From: Novosphingobium sp.
GTDB lineage: Bacteria; Pseudomonadota; Alphaproteobacteria; Sphingomonadales; Sphingomonadaceae
Assembly: GCA_027490345.1 (NCBI GenBank)
Contig: JAIXYF010000483.1
Span: forward strand, 1-11,013
Length of the DNA: 11,013 bases
Reading direction: 5' to 3'
Below the pieces are notes generated by a model, which saw only the letters and a list, made by a program, of their open reading frames with translations, was not told the origin of the DNA and did no database searches. The position numbers and the translations under genes were made by a program. Shown here piece after piece: positions 1-5,150 of the stretch (within the stretch, counting starts at the first letter, position 1; each line of letters opens with the position of its first letter).

Positions 1-515
1 CGCGGCTGCTTTTCGGGCTTGGCATCCGCCATATCGGTGCGGTGACAGCGCGTGATCTAATGAAATTTTATGCGTCACTGCCGCACTTACGCTCGGCGAT
101 TGAACGCATCGCCGACGGCGCAGAGTTGGCAGTCCATAACTTCTACTCGATCCACGGCATTGGCGATGCAGTTTTAGAATCCTTGATCGAATTTTTTCAC
201 GAACCGCACAACGTAACAGTCTGGGAGGAGCTCCTGGCAGAAGTCACTCCCCCTGATTACGTGATCGAGACTAAAGCAAGTGCGGTAGCAGGAAAGATTG
301 TTGTCTTCACCGGTAAGCTTGAGACAATGAGCCGCGACGAGGCAAAGGCACAAGCTGGTGCACTCGGTGCGCGCGCAGCAGGGACTGTCTCAGCCAAAAC
401 AGACTTGCTGGTCGCGGGACCGGGCGCAGGCTCGAAACTTAAGCAAGCCGAAACCCTAGGAATTCGTGTTATCTCAGAGAGCGACTGGCTAGAGATTGTA
501 GCAAGTGCGGAGTAG
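1..515 (+). CDS. ligA: NAD-dependent DNA ligase LigA, C-terminal part (5' end outside window)
   Basis: LigA seals nicks in duplex DNA using NAD+ during replication and repair. Only the C-terminal end is present: the reading frame is open from base 3 and no start is needed inside the window; a GTG at 42 lies within the domain and is not a start. The visible protein begins in the helix-hairpin-helix domain (LGIRHIG, then a second hairpin around SIHGIGDAVLESLIEFF followed by EPHN, both typical of LigA), and ends with a BRCT domain (KIVVFTGKL, a GA-rich turn, then SESDWLEIV with the conserved Trp). The adenylation, OB-fold and zinc-finger parts must lie upstream. The stop TAG at 513-515 overlaps the ribosome binding site of the next gene, so the two are probably co-transcribed. 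Base composition is lower in GC than in genes from 1155 onward. Identification is firm; whether this is the only ligA of the genome or an extra copy cannot be seen. Confidence 0.93.
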   Translation, partial: RLLFGLGIRHIGAVTARDLMKFYASLPHLRSAIERIADGAELAVHNFYSIHGIGDAVLESLIEFFHEPHNVTVWEELLAEVTPPDYVIETKASAVAGKIVVFTGKLETMSRDEAKAQAGALGARAAGTVSAKTDLLVAGPGAGSKLKQAETLGIRVISESDWLEIVASAE

Positions 516-517
516 GA
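514..517 (+). promoter_or_regulatory. Ribosome binding site of the BRCT protein, overlapping the ligA stop codon
   Basis: AGGA overlaps the last two bases of the ligA stop and lies 6 bases before the ATG at 524. This position fixes the start codon and suggests that ribosomes finishing ligA reinitiate on the BRCT gene. A second ATG at 528 is out of frame. Confidence 0.55.
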
Positions 518-523
518 TCATCC

Positions 524-1132
524 ATGGATGACAACGCATATTTGAACCAACTTTCAAATGACCGATTGGCGGCTCGTCACATTGACGAGTTAATAGGGCT
601 CGCCCGTGGCCTTTGCGCCGATGGTGGTATCAACCAAAGGGAAGCCGAGTATCTGCAAAGCTGGCTGGCTGCGTCTCAAGCGGCACTGCAGCAGCCGCTA
701 ATCTTAGGCTTGTACCGTAGGATTGAGGCCATGCTTTCAGACGGGACTTTTGATCCCGTTGAGCAAACAGAGCTCTACGAAACTCTGATGGCGTTTACTG
801 GCGAACGGATCGAGTTGGGGGAGGCACTTCTTTCATCGAGCTTGCCGCTCTGTTCTCCAGCGCCGAATGTTGAGTTCTCCGGAAAGTCATTCGTTTTTAC
901 GGGCACGTTTATGCTTGGCCAACGGCGAGACTGCGAACGGCTTGTTCTAGATCGAGGTGGTTCATGTGGCACCCTCACAAAGACGAGCGACTATCTTATC
1001 ATAGGTGCTTATGCGACCGAAGCGTGGAAGCACTCATCTATGGGCAATAAAATTCTAAAAGCTTGCGAAATGCGGGATCGCGGCCAGCCTATCTCAATTA
1101 TCTCCGAATCTCATTGGAAGAGTTTCCTCTAA
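524..1132 (+). CDS. BRCT domain protein with N-terminal TerB-like helical region
   Basis: This is a 202-residue cytoplasmic protein with two parts. Residues about 12-95 are predominantly helical and acidic, with two repeated patterns of the TerB/calcium-binding-like type (ADGGINQREAEYL and SDGTFDPVEQTELYE), each resembling the DG-x-I/F-x-x-x-E segment of tellurite-resistance TerB-like domains. Residues about 116-202 form a BRCT domain: VEFSGKSFVFTGTF, the GG turn at 145-146, the stretch TKTSDYLIIG and the C-terminal SESHW with the conserved Trp198. BRCT domains bind phosphopeptides, DNA ends or partner proteins; no enzymatic motif is visible. The ATG at 524 is preceded by AGGA at 514-517, which overlaps the ligA stop, so translation is probably coupled to ligA. 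Proteins of this TerB-like plus BRCT layout are known as a conserved but uncharacterised bacterial family. A DNA-repair or replication accessory role is inferred from the domain and neighbour only. Confidence 0.85.
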   Translation: MDDNAYLNQLSNDRLAARHIDELIGLARGLCADGGINQREAEYLQSWLAASQAALQQPLILGLYRRIEAMLSDGTFDPVEQTELYETLMAFTGERIELGEALLSSSLPLCSPAPNVEFSGKSFVFTGTFMLGQRRDCERLVLDRGGSCGTLTKTSDYLIIGAYATEAWKHSSMGNKILKACEMRDRGQPISIISESHWKSFL

Positions 1133-1154
1133 GTTCCCCTGAAAGTATACTAAT

Positions 1155-1649
1155 ATGACCTTTGAAGACCTCACCCCCATCGGCACCGCAGCGGGCACGC
1201 TGCTCAAGGCGCGTGGTCAGTCTGTTGCCGTGGTCGATGGCGCGACGGGCGGGCTCATTTCCGCAGCGCTCCTCGCCATGCCCGGGGCTTCGGCTTATTT
1301 TCGTGGCGGCGGGGTGATCTATACGCTCAAAGGGCGCCGTATGGTGCTGGGGCACGAGCCGGGCTCCTTGCGCGGGCTAACCAGCGCCACCGAAGCTTAC
1401 GCACTGGCGCAGGCCCGGCTGATCCGCGCGCGGTACGAGAGCGACTGGGGCGTGGCGGAAACCGGCGCGGCGGGGCCGGGCGTCCATCCGCTGGGCGTGG
1501 CCTCAGGCACCAGCGCGGCGGCGGTGGTGGGGCCGGATTATGAAGCGGCGCTGGTGATCGAGACGGGCCACGACGACCGGCTCGCCAACATGATCGCCTT
1601 CACACACAATGCGCTGGCGCTGCTCCTCAGCAGGCTGAACGCCGCCTGA
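1155..1649 (+). CDS. CinA C-terminal domain / PncC-like protein with altered active site
   Basis: This 164-residue protein corresponds in length and order of motifs to the stand-alone CinA C-terminal domain, whose well-studied members (PncC) deamidate nicotinamide mononucleotide in pyridine nucleotide recycling. Family landmarks are the TGGLISAAL helix (residues 31-39), GASAYFRGGGVIYT (44-57), the GAAGP loop and the GVASG strand. The usual ESCTGG signature reads DGATGG at residues 28-33. Aligned by eye on the Agrobacterium enzyme (Ser48, Tyr58, Lys63), the Ser (Ser46) and Tyr (Tyr56) are kept but the Lys position is Arg61; a Lys is present two residues earlier (Lys59). Deamidase activity is therefore uncertain. 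The ATG at 1155 is chosen because the family starts close to this point; the ribosome binding site is weak (GAAAG about 10 bases upstream). The 3' end overlaps prmA on the other strand by 23 bp. GC content jumps upward at this gene compared with the ligA block. Confidence 0.8.
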   Translation: MTFEDLTPIGTAAGTLLKARGQSVAVVDGATGGLISAALLAMPGASAYFRGGGVIYTLKGRRMVLGHEPGSLRGLTSATEAYALAQARLIRARYESDWGVAETGAAGPGVHPLGVASGTSAAAVVGPDYEAALVIETGHDDRLANMIAFTHNALALLLSRLNAA

Positions 1650-2526
1650 GCCATAGGATCGACCAGTTGCCACGCTGCATCCGCGCGCGCAGCGAAAAGC
1701 CTGCACGGGTATAAGCGGCGCGTACCGTGGGTTCCTGCGTGGTGAGCAGCCCTGCCAGCAGCACATGGCCGCCCGGCGCGACAGCCTTGCCGAAATCGCG
1801 CGCCAGTTCGGCCAGCGGTCCGGCCAGAATGTTGGCGATCAGCAAATCATACGGCGCGGCGGCGCGCAGCAGCGGATGCGCCATGCCCGGTGCAATCACC
1901 ATCGCCAGCTTGCCCGGCCCATCGCCGAGCTTGAACCCGTTGAGCGCTGCGTTCTCGGCCACCACGGGCCCGCACACCGCATCGATATCGCTCGCCGTGG
2001 CGCGCGCGCGGGGCCACAAGTGCAGCCCGGCAAACGCCAGCAGCCCGGTGCCCGTGCCGATATCGGCCAGATTGCGCACCACCAGCCCCTTGGCCTTCAT
2101 ATGGCCCAGCATGGCAAGGCATCCAGATGTGGTTTCATGGTGCCCGGTGCCAAAGGCCTGGCTGGCGGGGATCACGAAATCGCGCAGATCGGGTGCAGGC
2201 GGGTGATCGGGCGTGCGCACATGGAAGGGGCCTTCGCTGATCGGCTCGACATTTTGCTGGCTCAGCGTCACCCAATCGGCGTCCGCTAGTTCTTCCACGA
2301 TCAATTCGGGCGCTCCATCTGCAAACAGCGCGCTGATGGCTGCCTTGTCGGCCGCATCGGGTTTGCGTTCCAGCCAGGCTTCCAATTGCCAGCCATCGGG
2401 CACGGCGGGATCGATCTGGCCGCCGCCCAGCACGATGGCATAATCCCAGTCCTCGGCGTCTTCATGCGCGACCAGCGCGGCTCGGACCTTTTCGGCCGAA
2501 GCGCGGACAGTGATTTTCCAGCTCAT
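1627..2526 (-). CDS. prmA: Ribosomal protein L11 methyltransferase PrmA
   Basis: PrmA is a cytoplasmic S-adenosylmethionine-dependent methyltransferase that trimethylates lysines and the N-terminus of ribosomal protein L11. The 299-residue length is normal. The N-terminal substrate-recognition domain (about 1-95) is followed by a linker and the Rossmann-fold methyltransferase domain, with the PrmA hallmarks FGTGHHETT (125-133), the SAM-binding loop DIGTGTGLLA (155-164; other PrmA proteins often have GCGSG), an acidic ASDID strand end (178-182) and NILAGPL (232-238). The ATG at 2526 overlaps the stop of the upstream metallo-beta-lactamase gene as ATGA (2523-2526), implying translational coupling. 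It is the last gene of a three-gene minus-strand cluster and converges on the cinA-like gene, overlapping its 3' end. I see no damaged residue; the identification is firm. Confidence 0.95.
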   Translation of the reverse strand: MSWKITVRASAEKVRAALVAHEDAEDWDYAIVLGGGQIDPAVPDGWQLEAWLERKPDAADKAAISALFADGAPELIVEELADADWVTLSQQNVEPISEGPFHVRTPDHPPAPDLRDFVIPASQAFGTGHHETTSGCLAMLGHMKAKGLVVRNLADIGTGTGLLAFAGLHLWPRARATASDIDAVCGPVVAENAALNGFKLGDGPGKLAMVIAPGMAHPLLRAAAPYDLLIANILAGPLAELARDFGKAVAPGGHVLLAGLLTTQEPTVRAAYTRAGFSLRARMQRGNWSILWLRRRSAC

Positions 2527-3437
2527 TTGGCAGCTTCCTTTATCAGCAGCGCATCGAGCCGGTCCCGCCCGGCTTTGGCATAGCGGCGGCAGGCGCTGGC
2601 GGGGGCCAGCGCCTGCTTGCCCAGCATCCGCTCGAACAGCGCGCTGGCCGAAGGATGCGGGGTCACGAGAAGGCCGCAGCGCCGCGCCGTGATGGCAGCA
2701 AACGTGCGGCGGAATCGGGCAGTAACTTCGGGGTGATCGCTGAAGCGATAGGGCGGGGCGGCCAGCGCGGAGATGCTGTCGATATAGCTGACCGTGCGGC
2801 AGCGCTTTCCAGCGCAGCTTTGCCAGGTCCAGCTGGTCGATCCCGTGGTGTGCCCCGGCGTGAACGAGGCAGTCAGCCGCAGCGGCCCCGCGCGCACGAC
2901 CGAGCCTGCCGTGATGATCCGGTCCGCCTGCACCGGGGTGATGGCATAAGCCTTGAGGTCGCCATACTGCGAATCCGCCGGATCGGCCTTGCCCGTGGCC
3001 AGCACTGCGGCCGCAGGCGCGCTCAGCGCCACTTTCGCGCCCGTTGCCTTCACCAGCGCAGCCAGCCCGCCAACATGGTCGAAATGTTCATGGCTCGTCA
3101 CGATCCAGCGAATGTCCGCCGGATCGAAGCCCAGTGCGCGCACATTGGCGAGGATCGAGGGTGCGGCCTCCTCGGTCGCGGCATCGACCAGCACATGGCC
3201 TTGGGGCGACGTGACGAGCAGGACCGAAACCGTGCAGGTGCCCACATAATAGGTATCGCCAGGAAGCCGGGCGGGCGGGGCGGGATCGGAAAAGTCTTCC
3301 TTGCCCTCGCACTGCTGCACCAGCGCCTGCACAGCCGCGCGGTCTGGTCCTGCGTTTGCGTGGGCAAAGCCGGGCGCCAGCAGCGCAAGCGCGAGCGCGA
3401 GCGCGACCTTAGCGGACAAAGCTGGCGCCATTGGCAT
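2523..3437 (-). CDS. Subclass B3 metallo-beta-lactamase, exported
   Basis: The 304-residue protein has an N-terminal signal peptide (hydrophobic ALALALALLAPG, cleavage probably after AHA at about residue 27) and a metallo-beta-lactamase fold. Zinc ligands are visible: H116, H118, D120 and H121 in the segment SHEHFDH, H196 in TPGHTTGSTSW, and H261 in TPHPSAS. D220-S221 (YIDS) and the pair C254/C283, which matches the disulfide typical of subclass B3, place it in B3 (L1, FEZ, AIM relatives) rather than among glyoxalase-type hydrolases. B3 enzymes hydrolyse beta-lactams, including carbapenems, in the periplasm; activity here is inferred. The start ATG at 3437 has a G-rich stretch about 10 bases upstream; an ATG at 3431 is an alternative. 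The 5' end overlaps the SDR gene and the 3' end overlaps prmA, so the three are probably one transcript. No transposon or integron feature adjoins it, arguing for an intrinsic chromosomal gene. A non-lactamase B3-like hydrolase remains possible. Confidence 0.88.
   Translation of the reverse strand: MPMAPALSAKVALALALALLAPGFAHANAGPDRAAVQALVQQCEGKEDFSDPAPPARLPGDTYYVGTCTVSVLLVTSPQGHVLVDAATEEAAPSILANVRALGFDPADIRWIVTSHEHFDHVGGLAALVKATGAKVALSAPAAAVLATGKADPADSQYGDLKAYAITPVQADRIITAGSVVRAGPLRLTASFTPGHTTGSTSWTWQSCAGKRCRTVSYIDSISALAAPPYRFSDHPEVTARFRRTFAAITARRCGLLVTPHPSASALFERMLGKQALAPASACRRYAKAGRDRLDALLIKEAAK
3383..3406 (-). repeat. Hexanucleotide tandem repeat in the beta-lactamase signal peptide
   Basis: Four consecutive 6-bp units (GCGCAA, then GCGCGA three times, on the plus strand) encode the alternating Ala-Leu core of the signal peptide. 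Because the unit is 6 bp, gain or loss of copies would keep the frame and lengthen or shorten the hydrophobic core by two residues. Confidence 0.7.
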
Positions 3438-4122
3438 CGATCACGGCCCCCGTCATGCTGGGCGGCGCATCGAGCGCGCAGAACACGCCGATGGCTGCGA
3501 TTTCCTCGGGGCTCGCCACCCGGCCCAGCGGGATATCGGCGAGCAGGCCGGGGCCGCCCCGGCTGGCGAGGTAATCGCCCGCCATATCGGTATCGGTGAA
3601 GCCGGGCGTGACCGCAAAGCTCAGGATGCCCTGTGAGGCATAGCCCCGCGCAATGGTCTTGTGCATCGCGATCATGCCGCCCTTGGCCGCCGCATAGTGC
3701 CAGTGTGCGGGCGAATCTCCCCGGTAGGCGGCGCGGCTCGCGACATGGATGACGCGCCCGCTCACTCCTCGTTCAAGCCAATGGCGCACGGCGAGGCGCG
3801 AAAGCTGCGCGGCAGAGGTGAGATTGATCCGCAGCGTTTCCTCCCAGCCATCCAGCCAGCCAATATCGGAAGTGTCGATGGGATTGGCGGCAAACAGTCC
3901 GGCATTGTTGATCAGAATATCGATCTGGCCGCCAGCGTGTTCCAGCGCCTCCTGCCACAGCATGTCCGCTGCTGCCGGTTCGCCAAGGTCTGCGCCGACC
4001 ACGCCCGGCCCGCCCTTGCGGCCATGGCGAATGATGGCGGCGCCGCGCGCTTCCAGCGCATGGGCCAGCGCGGCTCCGATGCCCCGGGTCGATCCGGTGA
4101 CGAGAATGACGGGTGCTTGCAT
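3409..4122 (-). CDS. Short-chain dehydrogenase/reductase (SDR family)
   Basis: A 237-residue classical SDR, the usual length for the family, expected to be a cytoplasmic NAD(P)(H)-dependent oxidoreductase. Visible motifs are the nucleotide-binding TGSTRGIG (9-16), NNAG (72-75), a Ser at 129 in HVASR, the catalytic YxxxK (Y143, K147 in HYAAAKGG), and TPGFTDTDM (172-180). The spacing from Ser129 to Tyr143 is one residue longer than the common pattern. A basic stretch after the first strand (RHGRKGG) and no acidic residue there hint at NADP(H) preference. The substrate cannot be told. I chose the ATG at 4122 because the protein then begins at the first beta-strand; a GTG at 4206 in the same frame would add 28 residues (Pro/Ala-rich, not SDR-like). 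It is the first gene of the SDR - beta-lactamase - prmA cluster, overlapping the lactamase gene by 29 bp, and is divergent from sdhC. Confidence 0.88.
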   Translation of the reverse strand: MQAPVILVTGSTRGIGAALAHALEARGAAIIRHGRKGGPGVVGADLGEPAAADMLWQEALEHAGGQIDILINNAGLFAANPIDTSDIGWLDGWEETLRINLTSAAQLSRLAVRHWLERGVSGRVIHVASRAAYRGDSPAHWHYAAAKGGMIAMHKTIARGYASQGILSFAVTPGFTDTDMAGDYLASRGGPGLLADIPLGRVASPEEIAAIGVFCALDAPPSMTGAVIDANGASFVR

Positions 4123-4153
4123 GAAGCCTGCTCTACCAGCGATTATGGCCCCG

Positions 4154-4176
4154 GCAACAGGTGGCGCAACAGGTGG
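4154..4176. repeat. Two tandem copies of an 11-bp motif (GCAACAGGTGG), 12-bp period
   Basis: GCAACAGGTGG occurs at 4154-4164 and again at 4166-4176. The second copy also sits inside a short inverted repeat (GCGCA ... TGCGC, 4164-4181). A 12-bp period is close to one helical turn, so paired copies on one face could bind a protein; this is inference. Confidence 0.7.
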
Positions 4177-4200
4177 TGCGCAATTGCCCCACTGCGACGG

Positions 4201-4228
4201 TTGCACGCACTGGCATTTGGGCTAATAC
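4201..4228 (+). promoter_or_regulatory. Candidate sigma-70-type promoter for sdhCDA
   Basis: TTGCAC (4201-4206) is a good -35 match and TAATAC (4223-4228) a weak -10 match, separated by 16 bp; the distance to the sdhC ATG is about 63 bp. GCTAAT (4221-4226) is an alternative -10 but gives a short spacer. No transcription start is known. Confidence 0.3.
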
Positions 4229-4280
4229 GAATCGGCATCGCGTCGTGCTTCAAGGGCATGGCAAGTTTGATCAATTTTTT

Positions 4281-4287
4281 GAGGGGG
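4281..4287 (+). promoter_or_regulatory. Ribosome binding site of sdhC
   Basis: GAGGGGG ends 4 bases before the ATG at 4292 and follows an AT-rich leader, giving a clear, probably strong start site. Confidence 0.65.
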
Positions 4288-4291
4288 TTCT

Positions 4292-4717
4292 ATGGCGCAG
4301 GCGCCCGGCAAGAGGCCACTATCGCCGCATCTCGAAATCTGGCGCTGGGGTCCGGCCATGCTGGTCTCGATCCTGCACCGCATCACCGGCAATGGTCTCG
4401 CGTTTGCGGGGCTGGGTCTGTTGCTGTGGTGGGTCAGCGCGCTGGCAGGCGGCCCGGAAAGCTATCAGGCCTTTCTCGATTGGGTGTGGCTGGCACCCGC
4501 AGGCGGCCTGCAGACTGTGACGGCGGTTCTCGGCAAAGTCGTGCTCGTCGGCCTGACCTGGGCGTTCTTCCAGCACATGGCCACCGGCATCCGCCATTTC
4601 GTGCTCGATATCGGCGCGGGATACGAGCTGGAAGCCAATGCGCGCTGGTCCTCACTCACCATCCTGTTTGCGGTGGCGGCTACCAGCGTGTTCTGGGCTT
4701 TCGTGCTGCTGCGCTGA
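4292..4717 (+). CDS. sdhC: Succinate dehydrogenase cytochrome b556 subunit SdhC
   Basis: SdhC is one of the two inner-membrane anchors of complex II and helps bind heme b and ubiquinone. The 141 residues show the family order: RPLSPHLEIWRWG (8-20), SILHRITG (26-33) at the start of helix 1, with Ser26 and Arg30 matching the quinone-site Ser and Arg of the E. coli protein, and FQHMATGIRHFVLD (93-106), where His95 corresponds to the axial heme ligand. Three hydrophobic segments lie at about 33-52, 73-95 and 120-140, as expected. The ATG at 4292 has a strong ribosome binding site. It is the first gene of sdhC-sdhD-sdhA; sdhD begins 46 bp after its stop. Confidence 0.95.
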   Translation: MAQAPGKRPLSPHLEIWRWGPAMLVSILHRITGNGLAFAGLGLLLWWVSALAGGPESYQAFLDWVWLAPAGGLQTVTAVLGKVVLVGLTWAFFQHMATGIRHFVLDIGAGYELEANARWSSLTILFAVAATSVFWAFVLLR

Positions 4718-4763
4718 ATGTTTCGTCCGATCCTGCGATCCCTACCCTTTTCAAGGACATTTC

Positions 4764-5147
4764 ATGGGTAACGGTACTTCCATCGGCCGCGTGCGCGGTC
4801 TCGGCTCCAGCCACCATGGCACGCATCACTTCCTCTCATCGCGGCTGACGGCGGTCGGCAATCTTGTGCTGATCCCGTTCCTGATGATCAGTCTCGCGCT
4901 CATGCCCAGCCATGATTACGCCACGGTCCATGCTTGGGCGGCCAAGCCGCTCCCGGCCACCGCGCTGATCCTGATCATGATCAATACCTTCCAGCACGCG
5001 CGCCTTGGTGTGCAGGTCATGCTGGAAGACTACATCCACGAAGAGGGCGGCAAGATCGCGGCCTGGCTTCTCGTCAACATCCTGCCGCTGGCGGGCGCTG
5101 CCTTTGGCATCGTCTCGGTCGTGCGCATCGCTCTCGGGGGCGCCTGA
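4764..5147 (+). CDS. sdhD: Succinate dehydrogenase hydrophobic membrane anchor SdhD
   Basis: SdhD pairs with SdhC to anchor complex II and complete the heme b and ubiquinone sites. The 127-residue protein begins MGNGTSIGRVRGLGS, as alphaproteobacterial SdhD proteins do, and has three hydrophobic segments (about 29-47, 64-87 and 99-123). FQHARLGVQVMLEDY contains His78, the expected heme ligand, and Asp89-Tyr90, the pair that lines the quinone site in E. coli (Asp82-Tyr83). The ATG at 4764 is preceded by AAGGA (4753-4757) with a 6-base spacer; the frame is open further upstream, overlapping sdhC, but that part is not SdhD-like. The sdhA start follows the stop by 3 bp, so the two are tightly coupled. 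Confidence 0.94.
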   Translation: MGNGTSIGRVRGLGSSHHGTHHFLSSRLTAVGNLVLIPFLMISLALMPSHDYATVHAWAAKPLPATALILIMINTFQHARLGVQVMLEDYIHEEGGKIAAWLLVNILPLAGAAFGIVSVVRIALGGA

Positions 5148-5150
5148 GCC

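Larger units (their letters stand above)
4123..4291. promoter_or_regulatory. Divergent intergenic region between the SDR cluster and the sdh operon
   Basis: This 169-bp gap must hold promoters for both directions. It contains a tandem repeat (4154-4176) with a small inverted repeat, a candidate sdhC promoter (4201-4228), and an AT-rich segment just before the sdhC ribosome binding site (4268-4280). I see no recognisable riboswitch or known operator. Confidence 0.5.

Noticed and set aside
4123..4291. A riboswitch or structured leader before sdhC
   Set aside because: Only short inverted repeats are present and none resembles a known riboswitch class; the gap is too short and unstructured to support the claim.
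3661..4848. 395-codon plus-strand open frame over the SDR gene and into sdhC
   Set aside because: It runs opposite the SDR and out of frame with sdhC, both clearly supported by motifs, and its translation has no domain character.
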